The position numbers were made by a program, and so were the translations under genes. Shown piece after piece: positions 7,779 through 17,281 of a DNA stretch of 39,058 nucleotides (its first letter is position 1; the number at the start of each line of letters is the position of its first letter). The DNA is from Chitinophagaceae bacterium (GTDB lineage: Bacteria; Bacteroidota; Bacteroidia; Chitinophagales; Chitinophagaceae). The notes below the pieces were generated by a model. That model had not been told where the DNA came from. It saw only the letters and a list, made by a program, of their open reading frames with translations, and did no database searches. The DNA lies in the NCBI GenBank assembly GCA_013696395.1, contig JACCYQ010000128.1, positions 1 through 39,058 of the forward strand, read 5' to 3'.

Positions 7779-8525
7779 TCAAATCAGGTAAAAACATAAG
7801 AACACAAATACCCATACCAAGTCTACAAAGTGCCAGTACAAACCTGCCTTTTCAATCATCAGGTAATGGCCCCTTCTTTCAAACACGCCTTTTTGGGTCA
7901 TAATGAGTATGATAATATTAATAATAACTCCCGAAAACACATGGAAGCCATGAAATCCTGTAATGCCATAAAAAAATCCACCAAAAGCAACGGGGCCAGG
8001 TGTGGTTACCTGCACCCCTTCATGCATCATGCCAACAACAGGAGGACCCCAGGGATTGTGAGCAGTAGTTTGTCCCCACTTCTCAATCTGGCCATCTACT
8101 AAAACAGGCAAATCGCCCATAATCATATGTGTCCACTCCCAGGCCTGGCAGGCAAGAAAAGCGATACCACCAATAATTGTCCAGAAAAGCCATTTTATAA
8201 CTCCTTTTTTATCATTATGATGACCAGCATGTACAGCAAGTACCATAGTAACCGAACTAAGGATCAGGATAAAAGTCATCACACTAACAAAGGCAAGTGG
8301 CAGATTTGCATGTCCCATGCCTGGGAATGCATTAAATACTACGTTAGGATCGGGCCAGAAATTGGTAGAAAACCTAATGGTACCATAGGAAATCAGGAAT
8401 GCACCAAATGTAAAAGCATCACTCATTAAAAAATACCACATCATTACTTTTCCATACTCCAAATTAAAAGGGCTCTTACCTCCACTCCACCATTTAGTTT
8501 GTGTAGCTGTTGCAACTTGTGCCAT
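7779..8525 (-). CDS. coxC: Cytochrome c oxidase subunit III (longer paralogue)
   Basis: This 248-residue polytopic membrane protein is the second of two adjacent subunit III genes. Family features include KVMMWYFLMSDAFTFGAFL near the N-terminus, CQAWEWTHM in the middle, and the C-terminal FHGFHVFSGVI and YWHFVDLVWVFVFL helices. Subunit III does not hold metal centres but stabilises subunit I and keeps the proton path supplied. A loop of about 40 residues between the mid helices (DLPVLVDGQIEKWGQTT and onward) accounts for its extra length over the neighbouring copy. The tandem pair suggests that both subunits are part of one oxidase, or that each serves an alternative assembly; sequence alone does not decide. 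Confidence 0.92.
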   Translation of the reverse strand: MAQVATATQTKWWSGGKSPFNLEYGKVMMWYFLMSDAFTFGAFLISYGTIRFSTNFWPDPNVVFNAFPGMGHANLPLAFVSVMTFILILSSVTMVLAVHAGHHNDKKGVIKWLFWTIIGGIAFLACQAWEWTHMIMGDLPVLVDGQIEKWGQTTAHNPWGPPVVGMMHEGVQVTTPGPVAFGGFFYGITGFHGFHVFSGVIINIIILIMTQKGVFERRGHYLMIEKAGLYWHFVDLVWVFVFLCFYLI

Positions 8526-8565
8526 ATCAGTTGTTAAATTTTAAAAAATATACTTTACCGCTTTT

Positions 8566-9162
8566 CTATCCGATTAATATAAAAAAAATCATCAGGTATA
8601 TCCATAGTGCATCTACAAAATGCCAGTATGTTCCTGCTATTTCTATCGGAAGTGAACTATACGTTTTTGTTTTACCAATAAAAGCCTTAATAAATATGAT
8701 CAATAATGCTACAATACCACCCAATACATGTAAGGCATGAAAACCTGCAATTACATATATAAACTGTCCTGCCCCAGAGCCACTCAGCGTAATCCCACTG
8801 GCCCACATTTGTTGAAACCCCAGATATTGCAATACTATGAACAGGACACCTAAAGCAAAAGTAACGGCAATTAATAATCTGTATTTCTGCATTTCCCTGG
8901 CCTTAAAATTCCTAAGGCTTAACCGTATTGTGACACTGCTTAACAAAATTGCAATGGTTGAATACCAAAACAATTCGGGTATGCGGATCTCCTGCCAGGT
9001 GGCCTGGCCACTTTTTACCACATAAGCACTGGTGAGCCCTGCAAACATCATGATCATGCTACCAATGGCTACCCACATGGTAAATTTATGTGGATGTATT
9101 TTTTTTGATTTCTTTTCGCCTGCAACGGCGTCTGAATAATTTAATTTCACATCACTTATCAT
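8566..9162 (-). CDS. Cytochrome c oxidase subunit III (shorter paralogue)
   Basis: A 198-residue heme-copper oxidase subunit III with five predicted membrane helices. It begins with a hydrophilic basic stretch, then KFTMWVAIGSMIMMFAGLTS, and ends with the family signature FHALHVLGGIVAL followed by TYWHFVDALWIYLMIFFIL. It is the first of the two subunit III genes, immediately after ctaB (38 bp gap), and shares the HxxHV and YWHFVD(A/L)(L/V)W signatures with the longer paralogue. The short form corresponds to the five-helix type found in many bacterial oxidases. It is a membrane subunit of the same oxidase complex. Confidence 0.91.
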   Translation of the reverse strand: MISDVKLNYSDAVAGEKKSKKIHPHKFTMWVAIGSMIMMFAGLTSAYVVKSGQATWQEIRIPELFWYSTIAILLSSVTIRLSLRNFKAREMQKYRLLIAVTFALGVLFIVLQYLGFQQMWASGITLSGSGAGQFIYVIAGFHALHVLGGIVALLIIFIKAFIGKTKTYSSLPIEIAGTYWHFVDALWIYLMIFFILIG

Positions 9163-9200
9163 TTCACAAAATTTAAAAAATATAAAATTCCTTATGTGTT

Positions 9201-10106
9201 TTAGTATGAAGGAGATATTTTATCTGCTAATAAAGCCAGGAACACAACGGGTAAATAAATATAGCTACTAAACATTACTCTCCTTGCTGCCTTAATGCTC
9301 ATCTCGTTGTATAACCTGATACTTTGCCAGGTCATAAACAACCCAGCCAATATGACTATTAACATGGATATCCAACCACTCATTCCTACAAAATAGGGCA
9401 GGCATCCAACAGGTATCATCAATACTGAATACATGATGGTTTGAATAGCCGTTGATTTTGTAGGACCCTTTTCACTGGGGAGCAATTTAAAACCGGCATT
9501 GGTATAATCATTATGTGCTACCCACGCTATGGCCCAGAAATGAGGGAACTGCCATAGAAACTGTAACGCAAATAATACCCAACCTCCCAATGATAATTCA
9601 TCCGCACCTGCGGCCCAGCCAATTAAACAGGGCAATGCTCCCGGAAATGCACCAACCAGTACTGCAATAGAGTTTACTTTCTTTAATGGTGTATAAATGA
9701 AAGCATAAAGAAATAAACTAAAAGCAGCTAATAATGCTGATAATACATTAAAGAAAAATCCCAATATCAACACACCCGCAATACCCGTGATGATTGCAAA
9801 AGCCCAGCCTTCCTGTTCACTCATACGTCCTGCGGCAACTGGTCTTTTTGCAGTCCTTTTCATAATGGCATCCGATTGTTTTTCAACAACCTGGTTTATT
9901 GCATTTGCACTTCCTGTTACCAGCATACCACCAATGAAAAGTAAAAGAATTCTATACCAGTCAAAGACTACTTCTGGAACGAGCAGGTACGAAATGACAC
10001 TGGAAAAAACCACCATAATACTGAGTGATACTTTGATCAACAGCATGTAATCGTTTAGCTTACCCGATAATGTAAAAGAACTTTTTAACCTGTTTCCTTC
10101 ATCCAT
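9201..10106 (-). CDS. ctaB: Protoheme IX farnesyltransferase (heme O synthase)
   Basis: This 301-residue UbiA-family membrane enzyme attaches a farnesyl chain to heme B, giving heme O, the precursor of the heme A used by subunit I. The prenyl-diphosphate-binding region is visible as NAINQVVEKQSDAIMKRT followed by KRPVAAG; the second conserved loop is YTPLKKVN. The segment LQFLWQFPHFWAIAW and AHNDYTNAGFKLLP are typical of CtaB. About nine hydrophobic helices are predicted. It lies between coxA and the subunit III genes, as expected in Bacteroidota. The partner heme A synthase is not in this window and must be encoded elsewhere if the oxidase carries heme A. Confidence 0.95.
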   Translation of the reverse strand: MDEGNRLKSSFTLSGKLNDYMLLIKVSLSIMVVFSSVISYLLVPEVVFDWYRILLLFIGGMLVTGSANAINQVVEKQSDAIMKRTAKRPVAAGRMSEQEGWAFAIITGIAGVLILGFFFNVLSALLAAFSLFLYAFIYTPLKKVNSIAVLVGAFPGALPCLIGWAAGADELSLGGWVLFALQFLWQFPHFWAIAWVAHNDYTNAGFKLLPSEKGPTKSTAIQTIMYSVLMIPVGCLPYFVGMSGWISMLIVILAGLFMTWQSIRLYNEMSIKAARRVMFSSYIYLPVVFLALLADKISPSY

Positions 10107-10189
10107 CGCTCATAGTTAAAGTCGTAAAAAAATAAAACCCTTTTGCACAAGTCACGGCTTTACCATCAGCTTCTTTGGTATTTGATCCA

Positions 10190-12004
10190 TCAATGCTGAG
10201 ACTCATCTTCACCCACTTTTTCAGTTTGAGGGATGAATTCTCTGCCATCTTTACTATAATCATATGGCCACCTGTGGACTTCGGGAATCTCGCCGGTCCA
10301 GTTTCCGTGTCCCGGGTTGATAGGTGTAGTCCATTCTAAAGTATTTGCACCCCATGGATTGGTGGTAGTTAATTTGCGACCCTTAAACATGGAATAAAAA
10401 TAATTAAACACAAACATTAACTGGACGGCAAAAACAACGATGGAAACTATTGTAATGAATTTATTCAGTTCCGTAAATTGGTTAAAGGATGTCCATCCGC
10501 TAAGGTCAAGATATCGCCGGGGTACTCCAGCTAATCCCTCATAGTGCATAGGCCAGAATATAAGATAAGCGCCAGTGATGGTAACCCAAAAATGAATATA
10601 TCCAAGCGTATTATTCATGTAGCGCCCAAACATTTTTGGGAACCAATGGTAAATACCAGCTAACATACCAAACATAGATGACACACCCATAACGAGGTGG
10701 AAGTGAGCCACCACAAATTTGGTATCGTGCAGGTGAATGTCAATGGTTGAGTTACCTAAAAAAATACCTGTTAAACCACCTGAAATAAATACACTAACAA
10801 AACCAATAGCAAATAAAGTAGCCGGTGTAAACCGGATATTACCCCGCCAAATGGTAGTTAACCAGTTAAATACTTTTATAGCTGAAGGCACTGCAATTAA
10901 TAGTGTCAGTAATACAAACACCGAACCCAGGAATGGGTTAAGACCCGTTACAAACATATGATGTGCCCAAACCAGGAAGGCAAGAATGGTAATGGCAAAT
11001 AGAGAACCTATCATAGCCATATAGCCGAAAATGGGTTTTCTGGAATTTACACTGAGAATTTCAGATGTTAATCCCATAGCTGGTAAGGCGATAATATAAA
11101 CTTCAGGGTGACCGAGGAACCAAAACAAGTGCTGGTAAAGAATAGCGCTACCTCCTTCATTCGGCAAAATCTGACCATTTACATAAATATCACTCAAGTA
11201 AAAACTGGTTCCCAGGTGACGGTCAAATAACAATAGAATAAATCCTGATAATAAAACCGGGAATGATAGAACACCTAATACAGCTGTAAAGAACAAGGCC
11301 CAAATGGTTAATGGCATTCGAGTCATGCTCATTCCTTTAGTACGCATATTCAGGATGGTGGTAATGTAATTTAAACCACCCAGCAATGAAGAAACGACGA
11401 ATAATGCCATACTGATCAACCAAAGATCCATGCCTATTTTAGAACCTTCGGAAGCTTGACCTAATGCACTTAATGGTGGATAAACTGTCCATCCACCAGA
11501 TGCAGGGCCCGTTTGCACAAACAATGATGAAAGCATTACCACGCTGGCTGCAAAAAAGAACCAGTATGAAAGCATGTTCAGGAATGGTGATGCCATATCC
11601 CTTGCACCAATCTGGAGCGGAATTAGAAAATTGGCGAATGTTCCACTTAAACCTGCGGTTAATACAAAGAAAATCAGTACCGTTCCATGCATGGTAACCA
11701 GGGAATAATAGAATTCAGGTTGGATTCGTCCACCTTCTGCATTACGCCCAAAAAATGTTTCAAGGATTGGAAACGTTTCATCAGGATAACCTAATTGTAA
11801 GCGAAAAAGCACAGAAAATAAACCACCGATAATTGCCCAAATAATTCCTGTTGCAAGGAACTGTTTGGCAATCATTTTATGATCCTGGCTGAAAACATAT
11901 TTGGTAATAAAGGTTTCCTTATGATGGTGTACATGGTGTTCATCATGAAGATCAGCATGACTGGTTTCCGTACTGTGAATATTAGGGTTTACTTCGTTAC
12001 TCAT
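10190..12004 (-). CDS. coxA: Cytochrome c oxidase subunit I
   Basis: The 604-residue catalytic subunit contains the low-spin heme and the heme-CuB centre where oxygen is reduced. Visible ligands and channels: MHGTVLIFF (low-spin heme His), GHPEVYIIALP (CuB His, cross-linked Tyr and proton-path Glu), WAHHMFVTG (CuB histidines) and VAHFHLVMG (heme a3 and heme a histidines). Twelve or more membrane helices are present. The ATG at 12004 (MSNEVNPN) is preferred; an in-frame ATG at 12040 would overlap little but adds a 12-residue basic leader. The N-terminus is His-rich (HADLHDEHHVHHHKE), which might bind copper. It follows coxB with a 45 bp gap. Confidence 0.96.
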   Translation of the reverse strand: MSNEVNPNIHSTETSHADLHDEHHVHHHKETFITKYVFSQDHKMIAKQFLATGIIWAIIGGLFSVLFRLQLGYPDETFPILETFFGRNAEGGRIQPEFYYSLVTMHGTVLIFFVLTAGLSGTFANFLIPLQIGARDMASPFLNMLSYWFFFAASVVMLSSLFVQTGPASGGWTVYPPLSALGQASEGSKIGMDLWLISMALFVVSSLLGGLNYITTILNMRTKGMSMTRMPLTIWALFFTAVLGVLSFPVLLSGFILLLFDRHLGTSFYLSDIYVNGQILPNEGGSAILYQHLFWFLGHPEVYIIALPAMGLTSEILSVNSRKPIFGYMAMIGSLFAITILAFLVWAHHMFVTGLNPFLGSVFVLLTLLIAVPSAIKVFNWLTTIWRGNIRFTPATLFAIGFVSVFISGGLTGIFLGNSTIDIHLHDTKFVVAHFHLVMGVSSMFGMLAGIYHWFPKMFGRYMNNTLGYIHFWVTITGAYLIFWPMHYEGLAGVPRRYLDLSGWTSFNQFTELNKFITIVSIVVFAVQLMFVFNYFYSMFKGRKLTTTNPWGANTLEWTTPINPGHGNWTGEIPEVHRWPYDYSKDGREFIPQTEKVGEDESQH

Positions 12005-12049
12005 AATTATTTTTTTTAACTGACCGCTTGTGGCTGTCAAAAGAAATTT

Positions 12050-13114
12050 TTAATTCATTAATGTTGTTCCAGCAGCAGTTGGATTTACACTGGCTACTTT
12101 TACTGAATCTGTAATGGCAGGTGTATTAGCCGGATTTCTATCTGGGAAAGCCGCATAATACTGTGGCTGCTGGCTATACATCCACCTGTCAAATTCTTCT
12201 TGTGTAATAACTGTAATGGTACCCCTCATACTATAGTGACCTTTACCACACATCTGGTCACAGGATATTTCATAAACAAATTCTGCTCCCCATTTTTCTT
12301 TGGCCTGGGCAGTTGTAAATTTTGGCGTAAACCACATTGTAGTGGGAGTGCCTGGTACTGCATCCATTTTCATCCGGAAATGCGCAAGACCCACATCATG
12401 GATCACATCTTTTGCGTTGATGATCAACTTAACGGGCTTGTTTACTACAATCGGCATATCGCCCGTTACCACAATATCATCATGGTTAGCTGGATCATCC
12501 CATATCTGTCCCAACGGATTGGATTTGGCCTCATCTATTTCTTTAAAATATTTTTTGCCGAAAACACCATCTCTACCCGGATAGCGCATTTCCCATTTGA
12601 ACTGGCTACCGGTGATTTCAACAACTAATGCATTTTTTGGAGCATCGCCGGTAATTTTATACCAATAAAACAAACCAAAGCCCACTAAAACAGTTAGGGC
12701 AATAGCCGGTATAACCGTCCAGATCAATTCCAATTTATTGTTATGGGGAAAATAATATGATTTGCGGGTGTCTGATTCCTGGTATTTATAAGCAAACCAA
12801 AACAGTAATACCTGTGTAATGACGAATACAATACCAGTAAGGATGATGGTGATATAAAGCATCATATCAATCTTTTCACCATGATCTGAGGCTGATTCAC
12901 CTAACAATTTTCCTTTCAATGCTTCATTACAATAATATACCCCGATTAAGCCAACAATCAAAAAGATCAATAGCAAAAATCCATTTATCCGGTTCGACTG
13001 TTTTCTGGCCTTTTCTTCCCCCCTTAATATAGCCACATATTCACTGGCCTTTGCAATCTGAAATGTGATCACAAACCCAAGTATCAAAATTGCAATTATC
13101 AAAAAAGTTGACAT
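12050..13114 (-). CDS. coxB: Cytochrome c oxidase subunit II with CuA site
   Basis: The 354-residue subunit accepts electrons into its binuclear CuA centre. The CuA ligands are seen in DVIHDVGLAHFRMKMD (first His) and CDQMCGKGHYSMRG (two Cys, second His and Met). The residue between the two cysteines that is usually Glu is Gln here; that ligand acts through its backbone carbonyl. There appear to be four N-terminal hydrophobic helices rather than the two of the minimal family, the additional pair lying before residue 70. The C-terminus lacks any CxxCH, so this is not a caa3-type fusion; electrons must come from an Act heme domain or a separate cytochrome c. It is directly downstream of actF. 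Confidence 0.95.
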   Translation of the reverse strand: MSTFLIIAILILGFVITFQIAKASEYVAILRGEEKARKQSNRINGFLLLIFLIVGLIGVYYCNEALKGKLLGESASDHGEKIDMMLYITIILTGIVFVITQVLLFWFAYKYQESDTRKSYYFPHNNKLELIWTVIPAIALTVLVGFGLFYWYKITGDAPKNALVVEITGSQFKWEMRYPGRDGVFGKKYFKEIDEAKSNPLGQIWDDPANHDDIVVTGDMPIVVNKPVKLIINAKDVIHDVGLAHFRMKMDAVPGTPTTMWFTPKFTTAQAKEKWGAEFVYEISCDQMCGKGHYSMRGTITVITQEEFDRWMYSQQPQYYAAFPDRNPANTPAITDSVKVASVNPTAAGTTLMN

Positions 13115-13147
13115 ACGATATTCAGTTGTTAATGAATCAAATTATTT

Positions 13148-14395
13148 TTAAGTATGATGAATCAGGCTTTCTTTCAAAAAAGGATGATTTTTAGCTATCA
13201 ACGGTGCATTAGCTAAGGCCCTTGCTGTAAAAAACATGATCAATCCTACAAATCCCAACCCTATCCCCAGATCAGCCAACATCATAGGCACATGACTTAC
13301 ACTGGTTTCCGGATCTTTCATCGGACCGGGGAAAACCATTTGGTAAAAATCCATCCAATGCCCGAATAATATCAGGATACACATGAAAGTCAAGGTTCCA
13401 TAATTTCTTTTTGCGCCCCGGCTCATAAGAATTAATAAAGGCGCCAGGAAATTAATTATAACTGTTAACCAGAATATTCCATTCCATGCTCCTTCAACCC
13501 TGGGTTCAAAATATGTTGTTTCCTCAGGTATGTTTGCATACCATATCAACATGAATTGTGAGAACCACAGGTAGGTCCAGAAAACGGAAAATGCAAACAT
13601 AAATTTTCCCAGGTCATGCAAATGTTCCTCATTGGTAAATTCAAGATAACCCAGATTTTTAAGGTAAATAACAAAAATAGTTATCAGGGCAATGCCGGCA
13701 ACAAAGCTGCTGGCAAAAGTATACCAACTATACATGGTACTATACCAGTGAGCATCAATGCTCATCAACCATAACCAGGGAATAGAAGACATAACAGTGA
13801 GTGAAAAGAAAACAATAAAAATGGCGGCCCAAACTGTGTTGTCCCAAATATATTTTTTGGCGCCTGCATTGTCTAATGGCCTATCATCAATTTTGCGGGA
13901 CAACTGACGCAATTTTGCACCCAGCAAATTCCATCCTACCAGTGTAATTATAGTCCAGACAATAAAAAATCCTTTATTTAAAAATCCAGCTTTATGTAAT
14001 AATATTTTATCGTGTTTTACATGTTCCGTATCCGTCCAGTGGTAAATAGTGTGATTATCACTTAAAACAATAGCCAGTAAAATAATACCGGTTGTAATGC
14101 TTAATACAGGAACACAACTGGAGATAGCTTCCGAAACTCTTCTGAAAGACACTTGCCACCCTCCCCATGCTAGAGTAGTGGCAGCAATAAAAAACATAGC
14201 TGCATTAGTAACCAGTAAAAAATAAACACTGTTTTGAAGCAAGCTTGCCCAAAAACGGGCTTGCATACGATGATCGCCTGAAGCTCCATGCGTAATGAAA
14301 AGTATGATGATCGATAATAGTCCTACACCCATCAATCCCAGTGAAATTAGATTGAAGTTTTTTGTTTTTGAAAACTGTTCCCTTATTGCCATCAT
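13148..14395 (-). CDS. actF: Alternative complex III subunit ActF
   Basis: A 415-residue polytopic membrane protein of the quinol:cytochrome c oxidoreductase ActF family. About ten hydrophobic helices are visible, with conserved aromatic segments such as SSIPWLWLMSIDAHWYSTMY and FWTYLWFSQFMLIWYANIPE, plus GHWMDFYQMVFPGP near the C-terminus. In the complex, ActF pairs with ActC, to which it is structurally related, and may contribute to proton translocation; it has no cofactor motifs of its own. It comes between actE and coxB with 36 and 33 bp gaps, so it links the Act genes and oxidase genes in one transcription unit. A second ATG follows immediately, so the start is uncertain by one codon. 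Confidence 0.93.
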   Translation of the reverse strand: MMAIREQFSKTKNFNLISLGLMGVGLLSIIILFITHGASGDHRMQARFWASLLQNSVYFLLVTNAAMFFIAATTLAWGGWQVSFRRVSEAISSCVPVLSITTGIILLAIVLSDNHTIYHWTDTEHVKHDKILLHKAGFLNKGFFIVWTIITLVGWNLLGAKLRQLSRKIDDRPLDNAGAKKYIWDNTVWAAIFIVFFSLTVMSSIPWLWLMSIDAHWYSTMYSWYTFASSFVAGIALITIFVIYLKNLGYLEFTNEEHLHDLGKFMFAFSVFWTYLWFSQFMLIWYANIPEETTYFEPRVEGAWNGIFWLTVIINFLAPLLILMSRGAKRNYGTLTFMCILILFGHWMDFYQMVFPGPMKDPETSVSHVPMMLADLGIGLGFVGLIMFFTARALANAPLIAKNHPFLKESLIHHT

Positions 14396-14431
14396 GAATC
14401 GTTTAAAATTCGCTTAATAATTATTCCAAAA

Positions 14432-15112
14432 TTAATTGGTTGCTGGTGCAGCCATAGCTGCACTATCCGATGTTACCGTTCCATTTCCTGTTGCTGCAGC
14501 AGCGGTTGAATCAGTTGCTGCAGGCTTGCTTCCACTTTGAATTGAACGCATATATTTTACCAGCATCCAACGTTGTTTAGGATTAACCTGGTGAGCATAA
14601 CTGCCCATTAATCCTTTTCCATAAGTTATAACATGATACATTGTTCCATCAGAAAGACCTTTGGAATAATCATCCAACAGATTCCTGGGTGCTGCAGGAT
14701 AAGGTCCATCACCTCCCTTCCATAAAGGACCATTTCCATCGAGTTTAGAACCATGACACACCGCACAGTTTACCAGGTATAATCTTTCTGCTTCTTTATA
14801 ATATGTTTCATCCATTTCTGGTAATGGATCCTGAACCGAAGATGATTGAGCATAACCTGTTGTATCATTCGATATATAATAGGGTTCCATTTCGCCACGT
14901 GCAATGGTTCCTTCAACAGGCATCGTGTTATAAAAAATACCCTGCTTTTGCAGTTCGGCGATTTTTTCCGCCGACATGGTATAGGTTTCATACGCCCGAC
15001 TATAAGCCATATCCGGCATGTAAGCATTATTTCGTGTATCATCTCCGCCACCGCATCCGATTGCTACTATGCCCATTGTTATGATACCGGCAGCTATAAA
15101 ACTTTTCTTCAT
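14432..15112 (-). CDS. actE: Alternative complex III monoheme cytochrome c subunit ActE
   Basis: A 226-residue lipoprotein cytochrome. The signal peptide ends at Cys20 (VAIGCGGG), the expected lipid anchor. The heme c attachment motif is CAVCH at residues 116-120, and GLMGSYAHQVNPKQRWMLV carries a likely axial Met. The tail after about residue 195 is Ala/Thr/Ser-rich low-complexity sequence. ActE faces the periplasm and is one candidate exit point for electrons to the oxidase CuA. It follows actD with a 50 bp gap and precedes actF. Confidence 0.94.
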   Translation of the reverse strand: MKKSFIAAGIITMGIVAIGCGGGDDTRNNAYMPDMAYSRAYETYTMSAEKIAELQKQGIFYNTMPVEGTIARGEMEPYYISNDTTGYAQSSSVQDPLPEMDETYYKEAERLYLVNCAVCHGSKLDGNGPLWKGGDGPYPAAPRNLLDDYSKGLSDGTMYHVITYGKGLMGSYAHQVNPKQRWMLVKYMRSIQSGSKPAATDSTAAAATGNGTVTSDSAAMAAPATN

Positions 15113-15162
15113 TAGCTCTTATTATAATTATGGATCAAATTGGATTAATCCACTGTAAATAA

Positions 15163-15759
15163 TTAATGTATAATCTCAGGTTCTGTTTTTATAAGTGTGT
15201 GCCTGTCATCTTTATCATACCGGCCTAACCACCATTCCGTTTCCTTCATTTCCACTGTAATATCTTTTCCGCCCAATTGCGCTAAAAATGCGATGGCCTG
15301 TTCTTCATTTGTTTTAGTTGTGCATTCGATGGCCATTACAAAAAGATCGTCGGTTGAACGAAGCCTGAAATGATCTTTTTTTACAAATGGTGCCAGCTGG
15401 CATAGGTAACAAAAAGTGAGTACCATGCCAACTGCGGAAAACAAAACAGTCAACTCGAATGTAATGGGAATCCAGGCTGGTAAAGCAAAATGTGGTTTAC
15501 CCCCAATATTCATGGGCCAATCGGTAGTAAAAATCCAGGTCATGAATGCTAATGCAGTAGCCGTTCCCATTATAGCATATACAAAACCTGCAGTATGCAA
15601 ACTTGTATCTCTTAAACCCATTGCTTTATCCAGGCCATGTATAGGGAAAGGGGTATACACGTCATGGATTTTATATCCCGATTTACGTACTTGCCTGATA
15701 GCTGGAAATAAAATTTCCTCATCATCAAAACTGGTTACTATGAATTTTTTTACCGACAT
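15163..15759 (-). CDS. actD: Alternative complex III subunit ActD (DUF3341)
   Basis: This 198-residue membrane protein belongs to DUF3341. It has a soluble N-terminal part (FIVTSFDDEEILFPAI and VYTPFPIHGLDKAMGL, the latter a strong family signature), two membrane helices (about residues 58-80 and 97-120), and a soluble C-terminal part. It has no cofactor motif; in known complexes it is a peripheral stabilising subunit. It lies between actC and actE in the standard act gene order. Confidence 0.94.
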   Translation of the reverse strand: MSVKKFIVTSFDDEEILFPAIRQVRKSGYKIHDVYTPFPIHGLDKAMGLRDTSLHTAGFVYAIMGTATALAFMTWIFTTDWPMNIGGKPHFALPAWIPITFELTVLFSAVGMVLTFCYLCQLAPFVKKDHFRLRSTDDLFVMAIECTTKTNEEQAIAFLAQLGGKDITVEMKETEWWLGRYDKDDRHTLIKTEPEIIH

Positions 15760-15770
15760 AAATTTATTTT

Positions 15771-15785
15771 AAGCTTTCAGCTGTT
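15771..15785 (-). repeat. Short AGCTnAA tandem remnant in the actC-actD gap
   Basis: On the minus strand the gap reads AACAGCTGAAAGCTT, two consecutive AGCTnAA-type heptamers. A related three-copy run is found in the actB-actC gap. It may be a remnant of a dispersed intergenic repeat; no function can be assigned. Confidence 0.4.
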
Positions 15786-15822
15786 GGCATATTCCACAAG
15801 CCTAATTTTATTAAACAAGTAA

Positions 15823-17274
15823 TCAATGATGTTTATCAACATGATGATCCGCAAATTCTTCTACTGATACTTTTTCAATTTCATCCATATTTTCTTTGTA
15901 TGACTCACCGTTCTTCTTTAGTATATGTTTGATCTCTGCAATTGCAATTACCGGGAAGAATTTAGAGAAAAGGAAATAACAGGTGAAAAATAATCCAAAA
16001 GTTCCCAGGAAAAAACCCACTTCCCAAATGGTTGGTGTATAGTAAGTACTCCATGCGGATGGCAGATAATCGCGGTAAACTGATGTAACGATGATCACAA
16101 AACGCTCGAACCACATACCTATATTAACCAAAATGGAAAGAAAAAATGTTACATACAGATTTCTTCTCATTTTTCTAAACCAAAAAATTTGAGGAAATAC
16201 AACGTTACAACTCATCATTATGTAATATGCCCACCCATAAGGACTCAAAATATTAGCCCTGTTTTCAAAAAACGCAAACTCTTCGTATTGAACTGCACTA
16301 TACCAGGCCATGAATAATTCGGTGAGATAAGCAATACCAACAATAGACCCTGTGAGAATAATTACTTTATTCATTACCTCAATATGCTCAATAGTAATAT
16401 ACTCCTGCAGGTTCAATACTTTACGGGTAACCAGTAAAAGGGTTTGCACCATAGCAAATCCGGAGAAGATGGCACCCGCCACAAAGTAAGGTGGAAAAAT
16501 AGTTGTGTGCCAGCCCGGAACTACAGATGTGGCAAAGTCAAAGGATACGATGGTGTGCACTGAAAGTACCAGGGGTGTTGCCAATCCTGCTAATACCAAT
16601 GAAAGGCTTTCATGGCGTTGCCAGTGTTTGGTTGAACCCGTCCATCCGAAAGAAAGTACACCGTACATGTGCTTGCGCCATTTTTTACGGGCACGATCCC
16701 TTAGCGTAGCGAGGTCTGGTAATAACCCTGAATACCAGAAAAGCAATGAAACGGTAAAGTAGGTTGAGATAGCGAATACGTCCCATAACAGCGGTGAATT
16801 AAAATTCACCCACAATGGTCCGCGGGTATTGGGGTAAGGCATTACAAAGAAAGCCATCCACACCCGACCCATGTGCCAGATCGGAAACTGACCGGCACAC
16901 ATTACCGCAAAAATAGTCATAGCTTCAGCCGCACGGTTTACTCCCGTTCTCCAGCCCTGGCGGAAAAGTAATAAGATAGCGGAAATCAATGTTCCTGCGT
17001 GACCAATCCCTACCCACCATACGAAATTGGTAATATCCCAACCCCAACCAATTGTTTTATTAAGATTCCATTGACCTACTCCGTAAGTAACTTCCATATA
17101 CACGGAAAAAACTCCGAATAATAAAAGGATGACTGATATGCCAAAACCAATCCACCATAATAAACTAGGGGCAGCTTCTACAGGGCGGCATATATCTTCA
17201 GTAATCTGGTGATAGTCTTTATGTCCTTCTACCAGTGGAGGTCTTACCTGTGATTCGTATCTGAGTAAACTCAT
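15823..17274 (-). CDS. actC: Alternative complex III integral membrane subunit ActC (NrfD family)
   Basis: The 483-residue NrfD-family protein is the main quinol-binding membrane subunit of the complex. It has about ten helices; conserved stretches include NFVWWVGIGHAGTLISAIL, RAAEAMTIFAVMCAGQFPI and VLSVHTIVSFDFATSVVPGW, which are typical of ActC and its relatives. Quinol oxidation on the periplasmic side feeds electrons to ActB/ActA. The C-terminal tail is charged and His-rich. It follows actB, separated by an 82 bp gap that contains a short AGCTnAA repeat. Confidence 0.95.
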   Translation of the reverse strand: MSLLRYESQVRPPLVEGHKDYHQITEDICRPVEAAPSLLWWIGFGISVILLLFGVFSVYMEVTYGVGQWNLNKTIGWGWDITNFVWWVGIGHAGTLISAILLLFRQGWRTGVNRAAEAMTIFAVMCAGQFPIWHMGRVWMAFFVMPYPNTRGPLWVNFNSPLLWDVFAISTYFTVSLLFWYSGLLPDLATLRDRARKKWRKHMYGVLSFGWTGSTKHWQRHESLSLVLAGLATPLVLSVHTIVSFDFATSVVPGWHTTIFPPYFVAGAIFSGFAMVQTLLLVTRKVLNLQEYITIEHIEVMNKVIILTGSIVGIAYLTELFMAWYSAVQYEEFAFFENRANILSPYGWAYYIMMSCNVVFPQIFWFRKMRRNLYVTFFLSILVNIGMWFERFVIIVTSVYRDYLPSAWSTYYTPTIWEVGFFLGTFGLFFTCYFLFSKFFPVIAIAEIKHILKKNGESYKENMDEIEKVSVEEFADHHVDKHH

Positions 17275-17281
17275 ATTTTTT

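Noticed and set aside
10107-10189. Terminator in the coxA-ctaB gap.
   Set aside because: Only a 4-bp AAAA/TTTT pairing is present before the T-run; no stable stem.
14770-15115. Overlapping open frames on both strands inside actE.
   Set aside because: actE has a clear lipobox, heme motif and cluster context; the alternative frames have no recognisable features.
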